Assembly (NCBI GenBank): GCA_012841845.1
Contig: DUTZ01000064.1
Location: 1-10,415 of the forward strand
Origin: Actinomycetales bacterium
Lineage (GTDB): Bacteria > Actinomycetota > Actinomycetes > Mycobacteriales > Mycobacteriaceae
Reading direction: 5' to 3'
Length of the DNA: 10,415 nucleotides
Below, one piece after another: positions 1 to 7,655 of the stretch. A program made the translations under genes and the position numbers. How positions within the stretch are numbered: position 1 is the first letter of the stretch; each line of letters opens with the position of its first letter. The notes under the pieces are model-generated. The model saw only the letters and a program-made list of their open reading frames with translations. It searched no databases and had not been told where the DNA came from.

Positions 1-414
1 CCGGCCGCCATGGCCGAGGGGGCGGCCGTCTCCGCGGACGCGCTCTCGCCGGTCACGGCCGGGTTCCTCTGGGGCGCGTTCGCCGCGGAGGTGGCGGCCC
101 TCGCGGCGCTGGCCGTGCTCGTCGTCGTCATCGCCGTCCGGTGCCTGCGGGGCCGGTTCTTCGACGCCGGCACCGTCCGGCTGCTCTGGGCGACGAGCTG
201 GGTGGCGCTGGGCTACCTACTCGTGGTCTCCGTCGTCGTCACCCTCGGCACCAACCTCGCCCTGCGCGACCTCGACCTGGCGTGGCGGGACCTCGACGCC
301 ATGGACTGGCGGTGGTTCGTCCTGCTGTACCTGTTCATGATGTTCGTCTCGCTCATGGCCGTGGCGTTCCGCCGGGCGGCCGCGATGAGCCGGAACCAGG
401 AGGGACTCATCTGA
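1..414 (+). CDS. DUF2975-type small membrane protein, probably 5'-partial
   Basis: The frame is open from base 1. The first ATG visible is at 10, but no ribosome binding site can be seen in the nine bases before it, so the true start may lie outside the window. From that ATG there are 134 residues with three hydrophobic segments (about 18-43, 56-80 and 102-120). A basic loop, CLRGRFFDAGTVRLL, lies between the first two and resembles the conserved loop of DUF2975 proteins. These usually have four membrane segments, so the first is probably missing. The short Arg-rich tail would be cytoplasmic. The stop TGA shares its A with the ATG of the next gene, a small XRE regulator, and this pairing is typical of DUF2975 loci. 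The biochemical role of the family is unknown. The family call is by pattern, not by search. Confidence 0.7.
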   Translation, partial: PAAMAEGAAVSADALSPVTAGFLWGAFAAEVAALAALAVLVVVIAVRCLRGRFFDAGTVRLLWATSWVALGYLLVVSVVVTLGTNLALRDLDLAWRDLDAMDWRWFVLLYLFMMFVSLMAVAFRRAAAMSRNQEGLI

Positions 415-617
415 TGGCGCGGGTCCGCTGCCACCTCGGCCGGCTCCTCGAGGAGCGGGGGATGACCCTCGCCGCCCTCTCGGAGCGGGTCGGGGTGAGC
501 GTCGTCAACCTTTCCGTCCTCAAGAACGACCGCGCCCGGGCGGTGCGCTTCACCACCCTCGTCGCGCTGTGCGAGGCGCTGGACTGCACCCCGGGAGAGC
601 TGTTCACCGTGGAGTGA
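414..617 (+). CDS. Small XRE/Cro-type helix-turn-helix regulator (YozG-like)
   Basis: This 67-residue protein is almost entirely one helix-turn-helix domain. The first helix is around residues 5-15. A turn-and-recognition unit follows at about 18-38 (TLAALSERVGVSVVNLSVLK), and the remaining helices end in the CEALDCTPGELF pattern typical of the HTH_26/YozG subgroup. It is probably a DNA-binding dimer. Its ATG overlaps the TGA of the DUF2975 gene by one base, which implies translational coupling. By analogy with other DUF2975-XRE pairs, the regulator may act on its own operon or be controlled by the membrane partner; that part is inference. A longer open frame begins upstream but runs across the membrane gene out of frame, so the coupled ATG is the better start. 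There is no evident link to the steroid genes. Confidence 0.85.
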   Translation: MARVRCHLGRLLEERGMTLAALSERVGVSVVNLSVLKNDRARAVRFTTLVALCEALDCTPGELFTVE

Positions 618-629
618 CCGACGCCGGTG

Positions 630-743
630 TCAGGCCTTCTCGGCCACCTCGTCCGGGTCGAGGAGCCGGTTCGCGAGAAGGACGATCTGAGGGCGTTCCT
701 GTGTCCACCCGCATTCCGGCCGGCTATCGCGTACTCGGCCTCA
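630..743 (-). pseudogene. Unassigned in-frame stretch after kshB, possible decayed gene tail
   Basis: Directly after the kshB stop, in the same frame on the minus strand, 36 sense codons run to a TGA at 630-632. The last 18 or so read IVLLANRLLDPDEVAEKA. Most of these codons end in G or C and the text looks protein-like. No ATG or GTG start with a binding site is visible, and the KshB C-terminus is complete without it. It may be the 3' remnant of a lost gene, or chance coding-like text laid over the inverted repeat in the same place. I do not recognise the peptide. Confidence 0.2.
635..681. terminator. Nested inverted repeat between convergent genes, candidate bidirectional terminator
   Basis: An 8-bp outer arm, CCTTCTCG (635-642) with CGAGAAGG (674-681), encloses a second 5-bp stem, CCTCG (647-651) with CGAGG (659-663), around a 7-nt loop. 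It lies between the regulator gene ending at 617 and kshB ending at 741, where the two transcription units meet. There is no U-run, as is common for actinobacterial terminators. Confidence 0.4.
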
Positions 744-1802
744 CTCCGAGTAGGAGACCTCGACGCGGTCGCTCTTGGGCAGCAGCTGACACGACAGGAC
801 GTAGCCCTCCTCGACCTCCTCGGGGTCGAGGATGCCGTTGTGCTCCATCTCGGCCTCGCCGGACTTGAGGATGCAGGCGCACGCCGAGCACTCGCCCTTG
901 CGGCACGAGAACGGGGCCTTGATGCCCTTGGAGAGCAGCACGTCGAGCAGCGGGGTGCTGCGCGGCCAGGACACCTCGTGGGTCTCGCCGTCGAGCTCCA
1001 CGATCGCGGTGGCCGGGCCCTCCCCGTCGTCGGAGGGGGTGTCGTCGATGACGATCTCGGCGAACGGGTCGCCGTCGATCGAGGAGAACACCTCGGAGTG
1101 GATGAGGTGCATGTCGGCCCCCGAGCGCCGCAGGCCGGCCTTGGCGGTCTCCATGAACGGCGTGGGGCCGCACATGTAGGAGTGGCGCTTGGCGGCGACC
1201 GGCTGCAGGAGGTTGCCGAGCATCTCCGGGGTGGGGATGCCGGCGACCGACTCGAGCCAGTGGATGACGGTGAGGCGGTCCGGGTTCTCGTTCTGTAGCC
1301 GCTGCAGCTCGTCCTTGAAGATCACCGAGTTCTCGTCGCGGTTGGCGTACACCAGGACGATGTGGCCGGTGCCCTGCGCGAGGGCCGAGCGGAGGATCGA
1401 CATGATGGGGGTGACGCCGGAGCCGGCGGCGAGCAGGATGAAGTCCTGGTCGAGGTGCTTGGGCGTGAACACGCCGGACGGCGCGAGGACGTGCATGGAC
1501 ATGCCGGCCTCGGCGTTGTCGCACAGCCAGTTGGAGCCGTAGCCGTCGACCGTCCGCTTGACCGTCACCTTGAGCTTGTCGTCCTCGGTGGGCGAGCTCG
1601 AGAGCGAGTAGCAGCGCGCGACCGAGCCGGTCTTCTCGCTGGGGATGCGCAGCGTGAGGAACTGCCCGGGCGTGTACCGGAAGTCGTCCTCGCTACCGGC
1701 GGGGATGTCGAAGACGATCGACTTGGCGTCGGCGGTCTCCTCGATCACCTCGGCGATCGTGAGCTCACGGACGAACGAGCCGAGCTGCGGCGTGTCGGTC
1801 AT
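741..1802 (-). CDS. kshB: 3-ketosteroid 9-alpha-hydroxylase reductase component KshB
   Basis: This 353-residue cytoplasmic electron-transfer protein moves electrons from NAD(P)H through FAD and a plant-type [2Fe-2S] cluster to the Rieske oxygenase KshA. The order is that of the FNR-plus-ferredoxin family: an FAD-binding barrel with RCYSLSSSP at 63-71, a nucleotide-binding part with AAGSGVTP at 125-132 and CGPTPFM at 211-217, and a C-terminal ferredoxin domain with Cys300, Cys305, Cys308 and Cys338. The length fits mycobacterial KshB (about 358). The start is the ATG at 1802, giving MTDTPQ. The binding site before it is weak, but the family N-terminus fits. It follows the cysteine-rich gene by 44 bases on the same strand and is presumably co-transcribed from the kshA promoter. 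The ring-hydroxylating reductases HpaE and PaaE are close relatives, but kshA upstream makes KshB the best call. Confidence 0.93.
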   Translation of the reverse strand: MTDTPQLGSFVRELTIAEVIEETADAKSIVFDIPAGSEDDFRYTPGQFLTLRIPSEKTGSVARCYSLSSSPTEDDKLKVTVKRTVDGYGSNWLCDNAEAGMSMHVLAPSGVFTPKHLDQDFILLAAGSGVTPIMSILRSALAQGTGHIVLVYANRDENSVIFKDELQRLQNENPDRLTVIHWLESVAGIPTPEMLGNLLQPVAAKRHSYMCGPTPFMETAKAGLRRSGADMHLIHSEVFSSIDGDPFAEIVIDDTPSDDGEGPATAIVELDGETHEVSWPRSTPLLDVLLSKGIKAPFSCRKGECSACACILKSGEAEMEHNGILDPEEVEEGYVLSCQLLPKSDRVEVSYSE

Positions 1803-1846
1803 GCGGGAAAGCCTATCTGGGGGCTCGAAGGGGTGGGGAGGTGACG

Positions 1847-2242
1847 TCACTCGGGGATGTAGAGCGGGTTGACCATGTGCTCTTCGTCCGCCGGGTCGAC
1901 ACCCTCGGCGAGGGTGATCAGGCCCTCGGCGTACGCGTAGCGGATGCTCTGCAGCATCCGCGGGCACGTGTCCTCGCCCTCGGGGCGGTCCCCGCCGTCG
2001 CGCCAGTCCGTGAGCACGGGGCAGTCGCGGTCGCTGCCCTCGGTCCACTGGATGGACGTGTGCTTCTCGCTGTTCTTGCGGACGCTCACGCACACCCCGC
2101 AGTTCCGGCACTCGACCGGCTGGAACCCGGCCCGGGTGTAGGTCTCCCGGTCCAGGTCCGTGTAGGCGTGGAGCCGCGCGGCGCGCGCCGGGTCGATGTC
2201 GTCCCAGGTCGGCGCGCGCCGCGAATCGTGTTCCTTGAACAT
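1847..2242 (-). CDS. Cysteine-rich 131-aa protein coupled to kshA, function unknown
   Basis: This 131-residue soluble protein has no signal peptide or membrane segment. Its five cysteines are Cys45, Cys48 and Cys51 in a C-x2-C-x2-C cluster (CRNCGVC), then Cys74 and Cys93, with His61 nearby. After the cluster comes a basic stretch (VRKNSEKHTSIQW) and then acidic text. This suggests a metal site, either zinc or an iron-sulfur cluster, but it is not a standard ferredoxin pattern. The ATG overlaps the kshA stop codon by one base, so translation is probably coupled, and kshB follows 44 bases later. A gene held between the oxygenase and its reductase could be an electron-transfer, assembly or stability factor for KshAB; that is inference. 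In M. tuberculosis the small hypothetical gene Rv3527 follows kshA (Rv3526). Whether this is its homologue was not checked. I cannot name a family. Confidence 0.85.
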   Translation of the reverse strand: MFKEHDSRRAPTWDDIDPARAARLHAYTDLDRETYTRAGFQPVECRNCGVCVSVRKNSEKHTSIQWTEGSDRDCPVLTDWRDGGDRPEGEDTCPRMLQSIRYAYAEGLITLAEGVDPADEEHMVNPLYIPE

Positions 2243-3465
2243 CAGGACTCGGACTTCGTGGCGCCGGCCTCTTCCGCCATGTCCGCCATGCCCGTGTACT
2301 GGGTGTGCTCGTGGGGGCCGTCGGTCTCCTCGGCCTCCATGCGGCGGAGGTTCTCGGCGACCTCCTTCTCCCAGTACTGGTTGGCGGCGGTGGTGTCGAC
2401 CTCGAACTCGAAGCGCTCCTGCATCTCCGGGTCGATCTCGTCCCGGTCGACGTAGAACTGCTCGTACCAGCGGCGCAGCTGGTAGACGGGGCCGTCCTCC
2501 TCGCACAGCAGCGGGTTGGCGATGGCCGACTTGCGCTGCCAGATGCGGACGTCCTGCATGAAGCCCTCGCCGAAGAACTCGGCGATCTTCGTGGCCATCT
2601 TGGTGGCCGACTCGTCGTCGAAGCCCTCGGGCTTCTTGACCATGAGCCCGTACTGGAGCACGAACGAGTTCTGGTCGATGGGGTAGTGGCAGTTGATGAG
2701 GACCGACTCGGTCTCGAACCCGCCGTAGGAGTTCTTGAGCGGGTTGATCATGTACGACGGCCCGAAGTAGGAGGCCTCCGACTCGAGCAGCGTGTCGCCG
2801 TACTTGCCCTTGGCGGGATCGTGGTCCGGGCGGCCCTTGGTGTTGAGGTACTGCGTGGCCGTCTGGCCCTCGAAGACGTTCTTGAAGTACGTCGGGAAGG
2901 CGAAGTGGATGTAGTAGAAGTGCGCCATGTCGACGATGTTGTCGACGATCTCCATGCAGTTGGAGCCCTCGATGACGAGCCGGTTCCACACCCAGTCGGT
3001 CCACTCGTCCGAGCCGTACTGCTCGAGGACGGGGATGGTGTCGCCCTCCTGCGGCGGGTTGCCCTCGTGGTCGTGCCACACGAAGACCTGGCCGTGCTGG
3101 ATCATCGTGGTCCAGGCGCGGGTCTTGGCGCGCAGCGGGACGCGCTTGGCGTAGGGGATGCCCTTGCACTTGCCGTCGCCGCCCCAGCGCCAGTCGTGGA
3201 ACGGGCACGCGATGTTGCCGTCCTTGACCTCGCCGTCGGACAGGTCGCCGCCGAGGTGCCGGCAGTACGCGTCGAGGACGTTGACCTCGCCCTCCTCGTT
3301 CGCCCACACGACGAGCTTGGTGCCGAAGGCCTGGATGGAGTGCGGCTTGCCGTCCGTGAACTCCTTGACGGTGCCGATGCAGTGCCAGCCGCGCGCGTAG
3401 CGGTCCCGGACCTTGCCGGTGTCGATTTCGCGGACGGAGCCGGTTTTCGCGCCGGATTCGGTCAT
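2242..3465 (-). CDS. kshA: 3-ketosteroid 9-alpha-hydroxylase oxygenase component KshA
   Basis: This 407-residue Rieske oxygenase puts a hydroxyl on C9 of 3-ketosteroids such as 4-androstenedione, androstadienedione or their CoA-side-chain forms. With delta-1 dehydrogenation this opens ring B. The Rieske [2Fe-2S] ligands are Cys68, His70, Cys87 and His90 (CRHLGGD and CPFHDW). The mononuclear iron site is His182 and His187 in DMAHFYYIHF, with Asp305 in MQDVRIW as the third ligand and Asp179 as the usual bridge to the Rieske centre. Long blocks, including DWRWGGDGKC, FVWHDHEGNPP, EASYFGPS and YQLRRWYEQFYVD, match remembered mycobacterial KshA (about 386 aa). The C-terminus is slightly longer than that protein. 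The start is set by an AGGAGG at 3472-3477, six bases before the ATG. It heads a three-gene operon divergent from hsaA, with a KstR-type box just upstream. Confidence 0.96.
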   Translation of the reverse strand: MTESGAKTGSVREIDTGKVRDRYARGWHCIGTVKEFTDGKPHSIQAFGTKLVVWANEEGEVNVLDAYCRHLGGDLSDGEVKDGNIACPFHDWRWGGDGKCKGIPYAKRVPLRAKTRAWTTMIQHGQVFVWHDHEGNPPQEGDTIPVLEQYGSDEWTDWVWNRLVIEGSNCMEIVDNIVDMAHFYYIHFAFPTYFKNVFEGQTATQYLNTKGRPDHDPAKGKYGDTLLESEASYFGPSYMINPLKNSYGGFETESVLINCHYPIDQNSFVLQYGLMVKKPEGFDDESATKMATKIAEFFGEGFMQDVRIWQRKSAIANPLLCEEDGPVYQLRRWYEQFYVDRDEIDPEMQERFEFEVDTTAANQYWEKEVAENLRRMEAEETDGPHEHTQYTGMADMAEEAGATKSES

Positions 3466-3471
3466 GATGAT
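3466..3471 (-). promoter_or_regulatory. Spacer fixing the kshA start (AGGAGG immediately upstream)
   Basis: On the minus strand a perfect AGGAGG (plus-strand CCTCCT at 3472-3477) is followed by the six bases ATCATC and then the kshA ATG at 3465. This is the strongest ribosome binding site in the window. It rules out the in-frame upstream extension that would begin before the promoter. Confidence 0.85.
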
Positions 3472-3494
3472 CCTCCTGATGGCATGAGCCGGAT

Positions 3495-3508
3495 GAGAAC
3501 AGGTTATA
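3495..3508. promoter_or_regulatory. KstR-type operator in front of kshA
   Basis: Read on the minus strand this is TATAACCTGTTCTC. It matches 13 of 14 positions in form to the KstR palindrome TnnAACnnGTTnnA, with only the last base differing. KstR is the TetR-family repressor of cholesterol catabolism in mycolic-acid actinobacteria. The site ends 29 bases before the kshA ATG and overlaps the proposed -10 box, so a bound repressor would block the polymerase. The consensus is from memory. Confidence 0.65.
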
Positions 3509-3529
3509 GAATCCGCTACCGACCCACAA
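3503..3529 (-). promoter_or_regulatory. Possible kshA promoter
   Basis: On the minus strand TATAAC (3508-3503) is a good -10 box, lying inside the KstR-type operator. TTGTGG (3529-3524) is a possible -35 with a short 15-base spacer, so only the -10 is convincing. Transcription would start near 3495-3498 and leave a leader of about 30 bases carrying the AGGAGG. Confidence 0.45.
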
Positions 3530-3599
3530 CACTTCAGGGAAAATGCAGGCACGGGGCTCCGTGGTGGGAGCGGATCCCGCACCGGGTCTGGTGCAAAAC

Positions 3600-3613
3600 T
3601 GGAACGTGTTCTA
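3600..3613. promoter_or_regulatory. KstR-type operator in front of hsaA
   Basis: TGGAACGTGTTCTA fits TnnAACnnGTTnnA at every fixed position. The symmetry extends to 3598-3615 (ACTGGAACGTGTTCTAGT), where 14 of 18 positions equal the reverse complement. It lies 42 bases before the hsaA ATG, where an operator over the promoter is expected. Repression by KstR, relieved by a steroid-CoA ligand, is the known mechanism in mycobacteria and is inferred here. I could not assign -10 and -35 boxes with confidence on this strand. Confidence 0.8.
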
Positions 3614-3655
3614 GTCTTGCGTCATTGCCCCCCACACGTTTCAGAGAGGGATGTC

Positions 3656-4831
3656 ATGAGCGAGTACGCCGACCACGAGGTCATCGACCGGATCAAGGAG
3701 CTCCTGCCCGCGATCGCCGAGCGCGCGCAGGAGACCGAGGATCTGCGCCGGATCCACCCGGACACCATCAAGGACCTCGAGGACGCCGGCTTCTTCCGGC
3801 TGTGCCAGCCCGCGCAGTGGGGTGGCTACGAGGCGGACATGGAGACCTTCTACACCGCCGTCAAGACCATCGCGACCGCGTGCGGCTCGACCGGCTGGGT
3901 CGCCTCGATCCTCGGCATCCACAACTGGCACCTCGCGCTCTTCCCGCAGCAGGCGCAGGAGGACGTGTGGGGCGAGGACACCAGCGTCCGCATCTCCTCG
4001 TCGTACGCCCCGATGGGCGCCGCCAGGAAGACCGACGAGGGCCTGGTCCTCAACGGCAAGTGGAGCTGGTCCTCCGGGTCGGCGCACGCCGACTGGGTCT
4101 TCCTCGGCGGGCCCGTGCTCGACGAGAACGACAAGATGGTGGACTTCTGCGCCTTCCTCGTGGAGAAGTCGCAGTACGAGATCGACGACGTCTGGCACGT
4201 CGCCGGCCTCAAGGGCACCTGCTCCAACGACATCATCGTCAAGGACGCGCTCATCCCCGCGCACCGCGCGCTCTCCTACGGGGACATGGCCAAGGGCACC
4301 TCGCCGGGGCTGGAGCAGAACACCAACCCGATCTACAAGATGCCGTGGGGCACCATCCACCCCACCACCATCTCGACCCCGATCGTCGGCATGGCCTTCG
4401 GTTGCTACGAGGTGCACCGCGAGCACCAGCGCGAGCGCGTCCGCGCCGCGTTCGGCACCAAGGTCAAGGACGACCCGTTCGCCAAGGTCCGTCTGGCCGA
4501 GGCCGCCGGCGACATCGACGCCGCGTGGCTGCAGCTCATGCGCAACGTGCGCGAGGAGATGGACATCATCAAGGACGGCGGCACGCCGGGCATGGACATC
4601 CGGACCCGCGCCCGCCGCGACCAGGTCCGCGCCACCCAGCGCTCGATCGACGCGATCGGCCTGCTCTTCCAGAACTCGGGCGCGCGCGCCCTCGAGGACA
4701 CCTCGCCGATCCAGCGCTTCTGGCGCGACGCCAACGCGGGCCGGGTCCACGCGGCCAACGAGGCCACCAAGGCGTACATCATGTACGGGCAGCACGAGTT
4801 CGGCGAGAAGGTCACCGACTCGATGGTCTGA
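3656..4831 (+). CDS. hsaA: 3-HSA hydroxylase, oxygenase component HsaA
   Basis: This 391-residue flavin-dependent monooxygenase has the acyl-CoA dehydrogenase fold. It hydroxylates the phenolic ring of 3-HSA (the 9,10-secosteroid) to the catechol 3,4-DHSA, using reduced flavin from HsaB. Diagnostic blocks are QPAQWGGYE near 51-59, CGSTGWV at 76-82, HNWHLALF at 89-96, ISSSYAPMGA at 113-122, the flavin-site stretch WSWSSGSAHADW at 136-147, and the C-terminal PIQRFWRDANAGRVHAAN at 351-368. All match remembered M. tuberculosis HsaA (394 aa) closely. The chosen ATG follows AGAGAGGG (3643-3650) by five bases. An in-frame ATG 39 bases upstream has no such site and would begin near the operator. It is the first gene of the plus-strand operon, and hsaC begins 30 bases after its stop. 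A generic acyl-CoA dehydrogenase is unlikely given the neighbours. Confidence 0.95.
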   Translation: MSEYADHEVIDRIKELLPAIAERAQETEDLRRIHPDTIKDLEDAGFFRLCQPAQWGGYEADMETFYTAVKTIATACGSTGWVASILGIHNWHLALFPQQAQEDVWGEDTSVRISSSYAPMGAARKTDEGLVLNGKWSWSSGSAHADWVFLGGPVLDENDKMVDFCAFLVEKSQYEIDDVWHVAGLKGTCSNDIIVKDALIPAHRALSYGDMAKGTSPGLEQNTNPIYKMPWGTIHPTTISTPIVGMAFGCYEVHREHQRERVRAAFGTKVKDDPFAKVRLAEAAGDIDAAWLQLMRNVREEMDIIKDGGTPGMDIRTRARRDQVRATQRSIDAIGLLFQNSGARALEDTSPIQRFWRDANAGRVHAANEATKAYIMYGQHEFGEKVTDSMV

Positions 4832-5761
<930 letters not shown>

Positions 5762-5784
5762 GCGGCCGAACGACCGAGCACCTA

Positions 5785-5818
5785 GGCTGGGCCCCACACG
5801 CCGATGTGGGGCCCAGCC
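5785..5818 (+). terminator. Perfect 14-bp hairpin between hsaC and hsaB, attenuator or terminator
   Basis: GGCTGGGCCCCACA (5785-5798) pairs without mismatch to TGTGGGGCCCAGCC (5805-5818) around the six-base loop CGCCGA. It starts 23 bases after the hsaC stop and ends 29 bases before the hsaB ATG. There is no U-run. In an actinobacterium this could terminate part of the transcripts or protect the 3' end of hsaA-hsaC mRNA. No clear promoter is visible between it and hsaB, so full termination would leave hsaB unread. Partial termination or mRNA processing is therefore more likely. Confidence 0.6.
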
Positions 5819-5847
5819 GCCCACCAGTCCAGGGAGGACCGAGCGCG

Positions 5848-6429
5848 ATGACCACCGACGACCGCCCCGAGGGCCAGAACTTCTCGAGCCGGGAGCTGCG
5901 CGACGCGCTCGGCCAGTTCTGCACCGGCATCACCGTCATCACGGCGGCCAACGACGGCGTCCCGGTGGGCTTCGCCTGCCAGTCGTTCTCCGCGCTGTCC
6001 CTGGACCCGCCGCTCATCCTCTTCTGTCCCATGAAGACCTCGGGGTCGTGGAAGGGCATCGAGAAGGCCGGGAAGTTCGCGGTCAACATCCTCTCCGAGG
6101 AGCAGGAGGAGGTCTCCTCGACCTTCGGCCGCCGCGGCGACGACAAGTTCGCGACCATCGACTGGACCCCGAGCCCGCTCGGCTCCCCGGTGATCGACGG
6201 CGTCATGGCCTGGCTCGACTGCACCATCGACCAGGTGCTCGACGGCGGCGACCACTGGATCGTCCTGGGCCGGGTGAGCGACCTCGGCCCGACCAAGCGC
6301 GACGTGCGCCCGCTGCTGTTCTACCGCGGCGCCTACCTCTCCATCGAGGAGGACGTGGTCGATCCCACGCCCGAGCAGCTCGAGCTGGAGAACTTCATCA
6401 CCTCGGCGGACTCGTACACATGGCTGTGA
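5848..6429 (+). CDS. hsaB: Flavin reductase component HsaB of 3-HSA hydroxylase
   Basis: This 193-residue flavin reductase-like protein reduces FMN or FAD with NADH and hands the reduced flavin to HsaA. The flavin-binding blocks LGQFCTGITVIT (21-32) and VGFACQSFSALSLDPPLILF (40-59) and the reductase motif DGGDHWIVLGRV (132-143) are clear. RPLLFYRGAY and the C-terminal TWL agree with remembered mycobacterial HsaB (187 aa). AGGGAGGA at 5831-5838 stands nine bases before the ATG. An open frame extends upstream across hsaC, but this start fits the family. It follows the inter-gene hairpin and overlaps the next gene by ten bases, so the downstream pair is coupled to it. An HsaB-like reductase for another two-component oxygenase is possible, but hsaA in the same operon settles the pairing. 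Confidence 0.94.
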   Translation: MTTDDRPEGQNFSSRELRDALGQFCTGITVITAANDGVPVGFACQSFSALSLDPPLILFCPMKTSGSWKGIEKAGKFAVNILSEEQEEVSSTFGRRGDDKFATIDWTPSPLGSPVIDGVMAWLDCTIDQVLDGGDHWIVLGRVSDLGPTKRDVRPLLFYRGAYLSIEEDVVDPTPEQLELENFITSADSYTWL

Positions 6430-7655
6430 GCGGCGCCCCCGACGCGCCCGGCACCCCCGACGCGCCCGTCACCGCCCCGCTCGCCGCGGCCCTCGCCGAG
6501 GCCGAGCGGATCATCCGCACCGCGCCGCACGTGCGCACCGAGGCCGACGTCGCCGAGGGGCTGGAGTACCTGCTCGGCACGATCCGCGGCGTGATCGAGG
6601 GCGGCCAGCACCGCGGCCGCACCCATCCGCAGCTGTTCCAGGCGACGGGCCCGTACACCAAGATGGGCCTCGACAACCCGGACACCCTGTACTACTACGC
6701 CAACCTCGCCGACGGCGCCGAGTACGAGGTCGAGGGTGTCCGCGGCACCACCGCCGACCTGTCCTTCCAGGTCCTGTCCGGCAACTACACCGCCGACGAG
6801 CAGGGGAGGTCCCGCGCGGCCTTCGACGACCGCGCCCTGGAGATCGGGCCCGACGGCCGGTACTCGTTCCGGATGGGTCCGCCCCGCCCGGACCACGGGG
6901 GTGACGACGACGAGGGCGACGCCGACTACGTGGTGCTCACGCCGGGGTCGTCCATGATCGCGGTGCGTGAGGTCTACTCCGACTGGGACACCGAGCGCGC
7001 CGGATGGGCCACGCTGCGGCGGATCGACGCCGAGGGCACCGCCCCGGAGCCGCCGACCGTCGAGGGCCAGGAGCGCTTCTACGCCAAGCTCGCCGAGGCA
7101 CTCACCGGCCGCCTGCAGACCTGGCTCGCCTTTCCCGCCTGGTTCTTCGGCGACCAGCCCCGCAACACTCTCGGTGAGCCCCGGCGGACGCCCGGCGGGC
7201 TCACCACGCAGTTCTCCTCGGCCGGGATCTTCGAGCTCGGCCCCGACGAGGCCATGATCATCTCCGTACCCGTCGCCGGCGTCCCCTACCAGGGCTTCCA
7301 GCTGGGCAGCATGTGGTACGCCTCGCTCGACTACGTCCACCACCAGACCAGCCTGACGGCCGACCAGGCGCACGTGACCTCGGACGGGATGATCCACCTC
7401 GTCGTCACCGATTCCGACCCCGGCCTCGCCAACTGGCTGGAGACCCTCGGGCACACCGAGGGGATCATGCAGTTCCGGTGGCAGCGGGTCGACGCGCCCA
7501 TCGGGCCGGAGCTCGGGCCGACCGTGCGGATCGTGCCGTTCGACGCGCTCGCCGACGAGGTGCCCTGCCACGACGAACTCCGCGTCACGCCGCAGCAGTG
7601 GCGCGAGCGCATCGCCGCCCGCCAGGCGGCCTTCGCCCGGAGGGGGCTGAGCTGA
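6420..7655 (+). CDS. DUF1214-like protein of unknown function
   Basis: This 411-residue protein has no signal peptide or membrane segment. The first 20 residues are Pro/Ala-rich with a small PDAPGTPDAP repeat. A helical part follows (about 22-62), then TKMGLDNPDTLYYYANLADG (80-99), which resembles the N-terminal signature of DUF1254/DUF1214 proteins. The C-terminal part with DGMIHLVVT (322-330), NWLETLGHTEGIMQFRWQ (338-355) resembles the DUF1214 core. An acidic insert (about 158-169) is rich in Asp and Gly. The ATG lies inside hsaB and overlaps it by ten bases; a GTG two codons on is an alternative. The stop overlaps the ATG of the sulfotransferase gene by one base. Family members are often predicted to bind or alter lipid-like substrates, but no reaction is established. 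A role on a steroid or sterol conjugate is inference from position. Confidence 0.8.
   Translation: MAVSGAPDAPGTPDAPVTAPLAAALAEAERIIRTAPHVRTEADVAEGLEYLLGTIRGVIEGGQHRGRTHPQLFQATGPYTKMGLDNPDTLYYYANLADGAEYEVEGVRGTTADLSFQVLSGNYTADEQGRSRAAFDDRALEIGPDGRYSFRMGPPRPDHGGDDDEGDADYVVLTPGSSMIAVREVYSDWDTERAGWATLRRIDAEGTAPEPPTVEGQERFYAKLAEALTGRLQTWLAFPAWFFGDQPRNTLGEPRRTPGGLTTQFSSAGIFELGPDEAMIISVPVAGVPYQGFQLGSMWYASLDYVHHQTSLTADQAHVTSDGMIHLVVTDSDPGLANWLETLGHTEGIMQFRWQRVDAPIGPELGPTVRIVPFDALADEVPCHDELRVTPQQWRERIAARQAAFARRGLS

Noticed and set aside
1..617. Toxin-antitoxin pair
   Set aside because: The first product is a multi-segment membrane protein of DUF2975 type and the second a YozG-like regulator, a known pairing with no toxin features.
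3617..3655. Upstream ATG as the start of hsaA
   Set aside because: It adds 13 residues not expected for HsaA, lacks a binding site and begins right at the operator; the ATG at 3656 has AGAGAGGG in front.
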